DNA from: Rhynchonema sp. JSB1_4
Taxonomy: Eukaryota; Nematoda; Chromadorea; Monhysterida; Xyalidae
Direction: 5' to 3'
DNA length: 64,000 nt
NCBI GenBank assembly: GCA_030248065.1
Contig: JASAMV010007201.1
Location: 1-64,000 of the forward strand
The position numbers and the translations under genes are program-made. This document shows positions 11,401-21,900 of the stretch, piece by piece. Numbering within the stretch: position 1 is the stretch's first letter; each line of letters begins with the position of its first letter. The notes beneath the pieces were generated by a model. It did no database searches and was not told the origin of the DNA. It saw nothing but the letters and a program-made list of their open reading frames with translations.

Positions 11401-11995
11401 TTCATGTCAACAAGGAATACATAGCAAAGTCGGCATATAAACATGTCCAACCAGCACAATTCACGAGCGCATGCAGTGTGCCCTCAAACTGATCGTGCAC
11501 TTTCTTCGCGAGCGACTCAATATCGTTCGGCTTCGACAAGTCCACGGAATAGAAGTGATCAATATTCGCCGCCACTGAGTCATTGATTGGCTTTTGTCGA
11601 TCGACTCCGATCACAATCCACGGGTCGAATGATTCCTAAAGGTGGGGGCAGATGCATAGTAGGTACAGTGAACCTTATTTGTCAGTCACACTACGCCAAG
11701 ACGAGCCCGATTTCGGATGTGGTAGATTAGTGAAACATTCATATCATACGTGGCTGCTCATTTGGGAAATGTCACACACGTTGTAGAATACAACGTGGCG
11801 CATGAGGATTTTCTCTTTCTATTCGTTTTGTGAGCACAACACCTCCGAAGTCGGGTTGGTGTTGGCGTAGATTGCCTTTACATATTGAACCATAACGAAA
11901 GTCCGTAAAATGCAATGCACACCAACTTTAAACGCCTGACAAGTACCAGCTCCAATGCCAGATGACGCTCCCGTGATCAGCACAGTTCGACTCAT
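5428..11995 (-). CDS. Short-chain dehydrogenase/reductase with triplicated exon 4
   Basis: Minus-strand gene. Constitutive exons: 11927-11995, 11452-11635, 10965-11087, [one exon 4], 6208-6287, 5428-5592. With any one exon 4 the product is 259 residues, the usual length of a classical SDR. The Rossmann cofactor motif is TGASSGIG (8-15) and the NAG motif is NCAG (82-85). The triad is Ser135, Tyr148 and Lys152 (YAASK), followed by a VNAVCPG turn and DTPL, with the C-terminal GRVGQPVEIGRAVLFLADN and ENMVVDGGL strands. All junctions are GT-AG and in phase. It should catalyse NAD(P)-dependent alcohol/ketone oxidoreduction in the cytosol; the substrate cannot be told. An alternative upstream acceptor (near 5695) for the last exon would add about 36 residues, but the 5592 acceptor fits the family spacing better. 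Three candidate fourth exons are listed separately. Confidence 0.9.
5700..6000 (-). pseudogene. Decayed partial duplicates of the SDR last exon
   Basis: The stretch 5761-5906 aligns by eye with 5541-5690, covering the start of the last exon and its upstream intron. Shared words are GTTGACCGACACGACCAACG, GCTGACCACTCGTTC and CTTATAGATCTT/GCATAGATCTT. A third fragment with GTTGACCGACACGACCA lies near 5957. Both copies have lost the frame. They look like failed tandem exon duplications in the intron between exons 5 and 6. Confidence 0.6.
6454..6612 (-). CDS. SDR alternative exon 4, copy c
   Basis: 159 nt, phase 1-1, acceptor TTGCAG, donor GTAAAG. Encodes SVVNISSVQALATTHDHSAY, then AASK. It is the copy nearest exon 5 and the most divergent in its front part, but it again keeps the SDR triad and the near-identical back part. 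Confidence 0.85.
7020..7705. repeat. Polypurine tandem repeat (GGGAAAGAGG-rich)
   Basis: About 680 bp in which the + strand is almost all purine. Units such as AAAAGAAGGAAAGAGAAGAG and GGAGGGAAGGGAAAGAGAGG recur with a loose period of roughly 100-160 bp. It lies in the SDR intron between exons 4b and 4c and follows a C-run at 6987-7000. The apparent Phe/Pro/Leu-rich open frames on the other strand are composition artefacts. Confidence 0.8.
7873..8041 (-). CDS. Orphan exon-like ORF ending in a stop
   Basis: An AG acceptor (ATTTAG at 8042-8047) is followed by an open frame of 55 codons ending in TAG. It contains TPTLSDPNIQLSDYLPFMPA and ANEQNVEKGKQFWNQYGF. The composition is convincingly protein-like and unlike the surrounding intron. 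Its phase does not fit the SDR exon 4 copies, so it is not an obvious alternative last exon. It may be a nested gene, a fragment of another gene brought in by duplication, or an exon whose partner I failed to see. Function not recognised. Confidence 0.4.
8462..8649. repeat. Foldback MITE, family B, copy 1
   Basis: Arms of about 45 bp: CAACTCCCGTTCGAAGTCGA on the left is mirrored by TCGACTTCGAACGGGAGTTT on the right. The loop contains a short AGACACACACACAG seed. The second copy, in the Patched-related gene (32431-32839), carries a greatly expanded CA tract at the matching place. Confidence 0.75.
8704..8854. repeat. Foldback MITE, family C, copy 1
   Basis: Ends AGGGCGGACTTAGGT and ACCTAAGTCCGCCCT (as its inverted form). 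The interior is built from alternating GGAACACGGAACACGGAAAT and its complement, so most of the element folds on itself. A second copy with the same ends but a GGAATCCGGAAA interior lies at 32849-33033, again directly beside a family B element. Confidence 0.75.
8939..9097 (-). CDS. SDR alternative exon 4, copy b
   Basis: 159 nt, phase 1-1, acceptor AAGCAG, donor GTAAGG. Encodes SIVNISSVHAISTDRNVSVY, then AASK. The catalytic Ser, Tyr and Lys are all kept. A hAT-like foldback element (9231-9743) sits just upstream in transcript order. Confidence 0.85.
9231..9743. mobile_element. hAT-like MITE, family N, 8-bp TSD
   Basis: Terminal repeats CAGGGTTGGGCA ... TGCCCAACCCTG flanked on both sides by the perfect 8-bp duplication GGTACAGT. 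CAG-type ends with an 8-bp target duplication are characteristic of hAT transposons. The 513-bp interior is A/T-run rich (TTTTTTAAAAAACG) with no transposase. A decayed relative lies at 34700-35085. Confidence 0.85.
9744..9841. repeat. 98-bp near-perfect palindrome
   Basis: GGTACAGTACCAGCTGCAAT is mirrored by ATTGCAGCTGGTACTGTACC around a short GC-rich loop. The element at 9231-9743 inserted at its left edge, in the GGTACAGT word. Confidence 0.8.
10424..10582 (-). CDS. SDR alternative exon 4, copy a
   Basis: 159 nt, phase 1-1, acceptor GCTCAG, donor GTGAGG. Encodes the SDR active-site segment: SIINISSVNAIATDRNITAY, then AASK. It is the copy nearest exon 3. Its last ~97 nt are nearly identical to copies b and c; its first ~62 nt differ. 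Confidence 0.85.
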
Positions 11996-12100
11996 ATTTG
12001 CGGGATGTTTCAACGATTTTTTTGGAAATAATAAAAATATGAAGTACGAAATCTGAACTTTTTTGCCCACTTTAACTTTAGTCCAAAACACCAAATACAA

Positions 12101-12997
12101 TATTGCAGTCTTACTGCTGGACTGAAAGTGAAAACATCAATATATAATTTGGACGATATACTCTTGCCAAGAGATGCAATTCATGGGTTTCAACCAACTG
12201 ATAAGAAACCGGTTACTAACAGGTTATCTGAAAACGTGTAAATACGCCGTAAGTGCGTACGAAAACGATTATTTTGTGATGTGTCAGCCAAACCACCCTT
12301 TCACAGCACACCACGAACGTTGCGGAAATACCTTGGCTGTGTTCGTACATTAGATACTTAACCAACAGCGAGTTTTGGGTGACATGCAGCATCTTCTGAA
12401 CACTCACATAATCATGGTGGTTTCGAAACAAATTTATCTTAGACCGGCATCACGGAAAGCTTTCTGCCAAAAACTTATAACGAGCTCTGTGGTATAAATC
12501 ACAAATAAAATGGCTTCAGCGATAAAAGTTCTCTGCTTTTGCACGGTTTTTTCCACATTAAGCGTATAATAATCAGGAGCAGTTTCAGAATCACGAAATG
12601 ATCGAGAAACGGAAGTGGCGGACAATCATCAACCATAACAATCGAGAAAACAGCGAAAATAATAATAAGATCACAGTCGTAAAACAAGAAGCCTTCGACC
12701 CCAAAGACCTACTGTAACACCAACACCGTTTATGACATAAAGACAGACTTTTGAGAAAAAGCAAAAATAATCATTATCACAACGGACCGCATCAAACTTG
12801 AAGGCAAGCACCACGACTGTTCATGTGTATTTGGTTAAACGAGTTTTACGTCGGTCAAATTTAATGCCGCAATTCCATCGGAAAATACGCTACAAACAAA
12901 AATTTCCTCTGCTTTGTCCAAGTGCAACAATATAGTTGAACGGCTTGCTTTCAAATTTGATACGATACTAAAATTTCAAAGGTCCAAATACGATGTG
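12101..12997. other. Intergenic, no gene seen
   Basis: AT-rich spacer between the SDR 5' end and the CDK5RAP3 3' end, both on the minus strand. It must hold the SDR promoter and the CDK5RAP3 3' untranslated region. No recognisable exon or repeat was found. Confidence 0.4.
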
Positions 12998-15900
12998 TCA
13001 GGTCGCAGCGAGCGCCGCCGTTATTCCGCCCATGATATTCACGGGTCGATTCTTGTATTTCAGCGAGATCTCGTGTTCCAGCTGAAAAGTAACAGGATAA
13101 CAATCTTTATTTTCATATTTTCCATCACAAACTAATGTTTATTTGAGAGTGAGAAATGTCTCGCCGCATTCACATAGGAAGTGACCAATAAAAATATGGC
13201 GGTAAGTAATGCGGGCGGGCAATGAAGATGAAAAGCATGTGCAATCATTATTAAAACAAACATTCAAATGCGCGTTCAAAAAAATTAAAAGAGAACATCG
13301 GCCTCAGTCAGGCTGCGAATCAAAAGCTACCACTTGGAAAAATTTCCGGAAAAATAAAAACGTATTTTTCCGGGCCTCGGAAAAAACGGTTTTTTTCCGG
13401 CCCGCTAGTATACAATCACCTGTTTCTGCAGCTCCCTAGTTCTCTGGCCCAACGTGTCCAAGTTCGGTTTGAGCGTGTCAGCCAGCTGCAGACAGTCACC
13501 CTCTTTCTCAGTCATTAGTTCGGCCAGGTGTGTGTACTTTCCAATCTGCGCGCGTTTGCCCGTCAGTTCGTCGACCAGCGCGTCCAGATACCTGAATGTA
13601 ACATGAACGTGAAGCTAGCTACAGTCGAAATCAATCTTGGTATTGGTCGCACAATGACTTTATAAGAATTGGTCAAATTTTTTTCCTGAATCGCAAAGAG
13701 GGAAAGTGACGGGGCAGTGACGTTGCGTTGCGCGATCGCACACAAAACACGCTGTAAAGAGAATGTTTCAGACCTGCGGCAACGTGGTTGATCTGCTGGA
13801 TTATTTTCAGGTGAAAATGTTTTGTGAGAATCACAAATAGTACAGTGGTTAAGAGTGACTGAACGCGAAAATCAGGATTGATTTGATGAATTCTTAGCCA
13901 TTGTGCGACCAATACATGCTCATGTCCGATTTTTGCAGACCATATTTTATAACAAAGGCTGTTTCGAAGCTCTCAGTCCGATTTTTATGACTATATTCTA
14001 CAACGCATGACTATTTTGCGATTCAGTCATGACAGTGCGTTGGACTGGCGTAAAGTGGATCACGAACTAGATGTGTGAAAATAAGCTGGCCGAAATTGGT
14101 GTCATAACGAGGGTAGCGTGAAAAGAGTGGCAGACCAACATAAAATGGCCAAGCGCCACTAACGCCGGCACATTTTAGCCTCTTCAGGACCTCTTCCGTC
14201 CTGAAACCGAAAATCAGACCCGCAAACGGTCAGCGGATCAACTTGTAAGCGTTTGGAAAAATAACGGAGTGCAAAAACTAAGACAATCAAACGCGTTTTT
14301 CTCGATAAACAAATTTGGCTCTTAGTCATTTTTTCATGATGCCCTCGATGAGTGGATCGCACAACGTGTCCAAAGTACAACACTCACGTCACGCCAGATA
14401 CTGGCGGCAAAAAGCTAAGAAAATGTTTACGACAAACAATAAAAACAGAACCCGCACCTTTGCGAAGATCGAATCTTCAACAGATGTCGTTTCCTCGGCT
14501 CGCTGAGTGTCTGTCTGCACTTGTCCGTCTGCTTCAACCAATCAGCGATCAGCTGCGGGTCGCCAGCCAATGAGCTTGCGACTGGGTCACGTGACAGTTG
14601 TGACGCCAATAAGACATCGCTGACGGCGTCGGAGGACAACTCGCGCGCGCGACCACGTAGAAACGCGGATAACTGGAAAACATGGACACATTTGAGCTTC
14701 ATTTTACTTGTTTTGTACAAATTTGGCACTTGGCCAAGTTCACGCACTTGTGCAAAACCAAAAGTGTCCTGATCTGCTGTGGTAAGCACCACATGGTTCA
14801 AACTATAGTTGCAGGTGAAAAAAAAACGAAAAAAACGTTTTTCCAGTGAAATATACGTATATTTCCGGAAAAATTGCACGGCGGATTTTGAACTTTTCTG
14901 AAAGTGTCAAAATTTTGGGAAACAACCTAGTTTTATTGCAGAAACATACGTTTTTAAGTGTTTTCCAGCCCTTTTACAGCTTTTATTCGCACTTTCTGAA
15001 CAGAATTCCTTTTCATACACCATTTTCAGCGCATAATGTGCCAAATATACACCATTTGGTGCCAAATACCACCGGCGCCCAAATTTGGCTCGGAAAAATA
15101 TCAAAAAAACGGTTTTTTCAGTAAATATATTTTCCGGATAAATTGCAACTACAGTTCAAGCAAGCCGAACCATCACTACGTGTGAGCTGGCCTGGCGCAC
15201 CTCTCGCGCTACCTGACCAACTTGATTACAGTTGACAACCATACCTCAACCACATCATCAATATATCGTCTGTGTGTGTTCGCGTGTTCCAGCACTGTTA
15301 ACGCGTCCTCCCCACGTGCTACCCCGTCCGTGTTCTTGTCACTCTGCTCCGTGCTCACCAACACCGTGTCACTGTTGATCGTTTCGATGCCTGAATTGGA
15401 AAGGTATAGCCTGTTATTCTCGAACGTGTTGTTCGTTTCGAAGTCATCGTTGTGGAACAAGAATTTGAAGTCAGACTTTTAGTTATAATTTTTCTTATTC
15501 TTCCAAATAGTGTGCAGCGTAGGAATACCCGAAGAGCGCAACGAATTCAAAGAGATGGACCCCAATTTTAATGCATACTCTGGGGGTTGCTGATCTTTCG
15601 AGCCATAAAGTGCCTGGTCAAAACACAACTTCGCAGAGCGCTTCCTGCTCCCAAGAATATGACCGACACAAACGACAGCCACGTCGCTAAATGGTGGTAC
15701 ACGGAAGTGACGGACAATCACCAACCCACCATCTGTTCTGGACTGTTGACAATATGGACTGATCCCAATATGCGCCCTCTGAGCCCGACATTTGTCGTTT
15801 GACGAGGACGAGGATTAATGCATAATTTTCAGTTCTGTTAACATGTCCTGTGATCTGTCCTGATGTCCGTGATCTTTCTCTTTCCTTGGCGCTTTTTGTA

Positions 15901-18900
15901 GCCTTTATTTGCTGTGGTTTTGTTATAACCAGTGTTGTAACTATTTTCATTTCCGTAATTGTCCCACCCAGTCTTGTAACTGTGCTTCTGTCACTAATTT
16001 ACGTGCGTGGTTTTATGCGTCACTGAGAGCAATAAACAAACAAACAAACCGACACAAACGGGCATATTTTCTGGCCCATGTATACAAATAAATATCATAG
16101 TTTTTACATTAAACGCGCATTTCTAAAAAAATCTCCAACACTTTCCAGAATAACGTGCTTCCTAACAATGCACAGGCAGCCAAACGCACCAAAATCAATG
16201 TCCGTGTCAATTTCATCACCAAAGTCAATATCAACGGTTGGCATGTCATCGCCGAAATCGATCTGAAAGGAAAACTGATGGAAGAATGTCGTTAGCGCGC
16301 CGTATCGTGTATAGTCCGTCCATCAGCTCATGGCACTTTTGGGTGGGAGGTTCAGGTTCCGTTGTGAAAAATTGTTCTTCCGCAAGGCAATGTTAAGGCC
16401 TAACTATACTTCGTTCTCTCAGAGAACAAAGAACAAATTCTCGCGCGCTGATTGGCTGTTGAACATACGTGGACCAATCAGCGCGCGAGAATTTGTTCTT
16501 TGTTCTCTGAGAGAACGAAGTATAGTTAGGCCTTTAGAGAAAACGGCCCGCAAACATAAAAAGCCTATTTCGCTTTCTTTTCTTCTTCGTAAGCCAACCG
16601 GAACCGCAATAGGTCTGGATCCTGTCAAGCTTTTCAGCTGACAAAAACTGCCATGAGCTGATGGATGGACTATACTGAATGAACGCCTATATTTATATTT
16701 ATGTATATCACGAGCACACGCACACAACAACAACCTAGCATCCTCTAGGGTGTGACGGGTTAACCAATCACTTCACCCATTGTTGCGGCCAGTGGTGTTG
16801 TTGAGAAATCGAAAATTTTCCATCCCCAGCCGAAACTTGAGCAAATTTCGCGCACACAGTCCCAGAAATCAAAAATTTCCCATACCACAGGGGTGGTTGC
16901 TGCCAGAAGCCAAAAATTTCCCATACTCCCGACCCGGCCTACACCCTATGGTAGGGGGGAAACCCCCCTTAACAACAATACTGGTCATGGCTATTCCTCG
17001 AGCGCCGGTCCAGCCAGCGAGCTTGATTCTTGAAATGTGTTGCGGAACTAAGAATCAACCAAAAACCATGCCAAACTCACCTCCTGTTCATCCAATCCAT
17101 TCTCACTGTCATCCTTCTGCCATTTCATATCCTGCTCAACAACATCCGTCGGCGTTTCGCCTGCCACAAAACGACGGTTTTTTTTCAATTTTTTTTCGAA
17201 GTTCGCAAATAGGAAACGATGGAATTGACTTACACAAGTGAAGCAAAAACAAATGAACTCCAAACACAAGCACAAGGTCACCTGTGCGCCATTCGTAATG
17301 AGTGACGTTGCCTCTGTGACACACCAACGAGAGAACGGGCAGAATTGTGCCCGTGGAAAGAGTGTCACTAGAAAATTAGGGATATTATAAGGACTGAATG
17401 AAACATCATCAAAGCGCCATGATCAAAAATCTTGTGTACCACGGTTCTTGACTTGAGCTGAGCACGACACAAGGTTGTCGGAAACTGATTTTCAAAAAAA
17501 ATCTGATCAAATTGTAAAAAAATTTATTTGAATTTCTGACGGCAGACGCCCCAACCTCATAGCCACATAAGAGCGGAATTTCTTGTAATAGGTGATGGCG
17601 TCAGCGAGAGATTTCGTTTCGCGCGCGACTTCGTTCAAATGCGACGGGACGTCCTGGGCTTGTTTGATCAGCTCGTTGCGAATACTTTTGGAAGACTGAA
17701 ATAGGAAAAAAACCAACTTTGCTGTTTTCTTTAATTTTTTTAGTCACAGATCCAATCTGCACCTGTAAAAAAATCAGCAAGTTGGTGGGACCGGGGCGCA
17801 ATTGTTTGAAATATTCACATTCTGCACATTCCTAAAAACAGGTCTCGCGGGCAACTTGCACCAGAAACAACTATTAAAAATAGACCTACCTCAAAAAATG
17901 AAGTGATAAAAGTAGGATCAAGGGCAAACAACCTGAATGTTCCATTTGGCACACTCCTGGTCAAACGCGCGCTCGGCATCTTTCGCAGATTTGAGGTAAT
18001 CGACGTGTTTGCGAGTGCAATCCTGTCACAAAAATAAAAATTTTCATTCTCAAAAGTATCCACTGGGCTGCAATTTTAAATTTTCAAAGGCAAATTTGTT
18101 TTTTGAACATTTAACAGTTGCGAACCTCGGCCGTCTTTCTGGCGTTTGCGATCTGTTTTTTGATTGCCGGAACCTCAAACTGCACGAGACGTTGCAGCAG
18201 CTGCGCTGAGTCGGCCAAATAACATCCGTCCTTCTCGTATGCTTGCAGCACTTGTTGCCAATCCTACATTAACGTTAACTTTTTTAAAATTAACGGCAAA
18301 TTTGAAACTGACAAAACTTGACCAGAAGTGAATTTTATCCAGATTGTCATCTTGGTCATCGTACTGTGCTCTTGCGGTAATGCAAAGCCATTATCTAAAC
18401 AAACCCACATCAGAGCAGGCAAATCACACCAATATTCCTTTCAAGCGGGTTCTCTCTCAATGGCTTGCACTTTGGTGCGCAGCAGTGAGAAAATGTTCCG
18501 TTTTCAAACCTTGATTCTTTGCGACGAATAGAAGCCGAATATGTTCTTCGTGTCCGCTTCGGTCTCCTTTAGAATGTCAACAATTTGCTTGCAGTTGAAA
18601 TAGTTGATGTCTGCAATGTGTGGCCGTTAATTCTTGTTGTTTGTTGCCGATAAAAAAAAAAGTTTCCCCGCCAGTATGACCAAGCCTTCTTAGGCCGGCA
18701 AAAACCCTCCCGTTTCGAATGAGAACGCTTTTCATCTCTGTGAGCTTCTGGATTCACTCGCACTGGAGCCGTTTAGGGCGGAGCTTAACTAAAAAACGAA
18801 AAAACCGTTTTTGGAGCCCCATTATTTTGAAAACAAATAACACAAAAAGTACAAGTAATCGGTAACACATTTTTTCTGGGAAATGATTTTTTGAAAAGAA

Positions 18901-21900
18901 AATGGAGAAAAGTTATGTTGTCTTGATGGCTCGAACCCCTGTTACAAAACCTTTGTAAAAATCCCTAAAACAGCTGAAAGCGACCCTGTTTTGGGTAGCA
19001 CGGTAGCAGTGCTGTGGCTGGTGGGGGGGGGGGTGGGGGTCCCCCCCAATGGTACTCTACCCGCCCCGGCCTGGTGCACTACCCCCTACCCGCTCCGCTC
19101 TGTTACCCTCCCCCCTACCCCCCCCGCCCTGGTACCCTACCCGCCCCGATTTTTACCCTCAAAATGCCCATTTTTCTGTCAAAAATTCCCAAATTTCGAC
19201 CGAAAACCCTAAAAAGTGCAAAAAATCTCGCGCTACTTTTTAGTATATAAAACAGGCACCCGAAAAAACTTGTGTTGTACCCTACCCGCCCCGTTTTTTT
19301 CACCTATGTACCCTACACGCCCCGCCAAAGTAGCAACAGCACTGGTGTGTAGGTACCTACCCATTTTTTCGGAGTAGCGGTTAGTGTACCTGGGGGAAAG
19401 TGGGGAAGACCCAAATTCAGGAAGTCATTTTTGAGGTAGAAAATTTGAATTATTTTTGCCCCTTTTTGGAAAAAATTCCCCATAAAAAGGTATTTTAGCC
19501 ACTTTTGACAACGTTGACCTGAAAATCACCCATTTTACACCTAAAAAGCCCATTTTAGGCCTAAAAATGTCTAATTTAAGCAAAAAATGAGTGAGCAAAA
19601 AAAACAAAAATCGGTTAGTGTACCTGGCGCGGCGGTTAGTATACTAGTGCAGTGTAGTACTTGGCCAGGATGTTGACGATAGATAGATTGGGACCCGAAA
19701 TGTGTTGACGATAGATAGATGACCCAAGTCCGAAATCTGGGGGGGGGGTCGACCCAAACTTGTTGACGATATATGTGTAGATGGTGGGGGGACGCCAAAA
19801 ATCAAAGTATAGTATAGTGTACTTAAGTACATAACAATGTGTAAATATTAATGAAAATGTACTTAGATGTACTAAATCCGCGCGCAGCGCGCGATTTTTT
19901 TGCCTATTTGGGGTAAAAAAATACCGATTCTGAGCAATTTTGAGTCAAAAATATCAATTTTGTGGTCGATTGTTGTTGACGATAGATAGATTGTTCCCAG
20001 AATTTTTTGACGATAGATAGATTTGCCCAAAAGTGTTTACGATAGATAGATGAAATCAAAAAGTGTTGACGATAGATAGATGAATTTGGGCGGGGGACCT
20101 CCCCCCCACCCCTCCCCCAAGTACTACCCTGCAGGGCTGTAGCTTCTTTGGCGGGAGGGCTAGGGTACATACTGTAGGTGGAAAAAATCGGGGCGGTAGT
20201 GTACCTGGGATTTGGGGGGGGGGAATCCGGTTTGGGGGGAGGGGGAAGATTTTTCGGGGCGGGTAGGGTACAACACAAGTTTTTTCGTGTGCCTGTTTTT
20301 ATGCACTAAAAAGTACATATATCGCGCGTAGCGCGAGATTTTTTGCACTTTTTAGGGTTTTCGGTCGAAATTTGGGCATTTTTGACCGAAAAATGGGCAT
20401 TTTGGGGTAAAAATCGGGGCGGGTAGGGTACCAGAGCGGGGCGGGTAGGGGGATAGGGCACCAGAGCGGGGCGGGTAGGGGGTAGTGTACCAGGCCGGGG
20501 CGGGTAGGGTACCATTGGGGGGACCCCCACCCCCCCCCCAACCAGCCACAGCACTGCTACCCTGTACTAGTGTATACTCTGACAATACTTTTGGGAGAAA
20601 CTTTTCAAACGTGTTGCCTGATCCGTAAGGCACACGCAACAGGCGCAGCCAGCTGGGTTACGCAGCATTTCGCAAATTACTACGTTCGTTAGACCATAGT
20701 AATGGCTGGGGGGGGGGTGGGGGGGTTGAGTACCTACCTCTCACAACTCCAAATCATACCTCTCACAAGCAATTTTATACCTTTTTGAGGCAAAAATCGG
20801 CGTTTTTCGACCTTATTTTCCCAAACCCACCCTTAATACCTGTTTTTAGGCGATTTTCGGCTTAAATTGGAAAAGGTACTGGTTTTACCTCATTTTTTGG
20901 CCAAAATTGAATCACAAAAACGGTGTTTGTTCGCTTTTTTGGGTGACCAAAGTCATACCTCATGAGAGGCTCTCACGCATCCGGTCCCAATCCCGCATAC
21001 CTCCCACACATGGGCCTGCCACTACACTGCGTTAGACCAGCGTGTTGAGCCTGAGCGGCTGGCAGTCACGTGACCGCTGCAACTACACGCATAATGAGCT
21101 TTACGGAACAGGCAACGCGTTTGAAAAGTTTCTCCCAAAAGCATTGTCGGAGTATACCTTGGTCGCGGCGGTTAGCGTACCTTAGGGGGGCCCCTCCCCC
21201 CAGGAACTGCACTGCGGGGCTGTACTTTCGGGGACCCTAGAATGAAACATGATTTCGTGCCATCTTCTGCGGACCGGCGATGCGATGCCTCCCGGCAAGT
21301 CGGATCCATCAAGTCTCCGTCCGACCCGGCCCGGGCCGAACCAAGAGTACGAAACTGCGGCGCGGCCGGAGCTCGGCTCGGCCAGATTGCGTTGCGTGCG
21401 ACCTCTGGTAAAATAAAAACACTCACATGAACCAGATAGGAGGGCGACCACTTTCGGGTGTTCGGGCATGTCCTGGATTGCGTGGTTGATCAACACTCGG
21501 ATTCTGTCCATCGCCAGATGCCAATCCTTCGAACAATGCCGCCTACTAATCAGCCATTCTGAAAACGGCATTAAAATCAGAAGTAGGTAGGAATATACTG
21601 TCATAAAGAACCGTTTTTTATTTTTCGTGAAACAAAAACGTTTTTTTTCGAAAAAAACCGTTTTTTCCAAATATTTTTCCAGTACTGAACGTAATTTCGA
21701 AAAATATAACAATTTCAGTGCAAAATTTGTTCGAAGTGACGAGAGTGTTCTTGAAGAGGGTTGAAGTCAGTCGAAAACACTTGGTTTACACGCTTTTTGG
21801 CCCATTTGGGGTCGGTTAAATTTTCGTGCTCGAGCCAATTTTTCACTAAAATCGAAAAACTCATCAGTTTTGCATTACAATTTTTTGGCAAAATTGGAAT

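Noticed and set aside
14386..14398. 13-nt micro-exon of CDK5RAP3 flanked by AG and GTGAGT
   Set aside because: Joining exon 11 directly to exon 12 gives the conserved R-Y-L/V-D sequence; adding the 13 nt would break the frame.
19672..20082. CRISPR-like array
   Set aside because: Repeat is only 17 bp, spacers are 11-15 bp and uneven, and the host is a eukaryote; it belongs to the loop of a foldback element.
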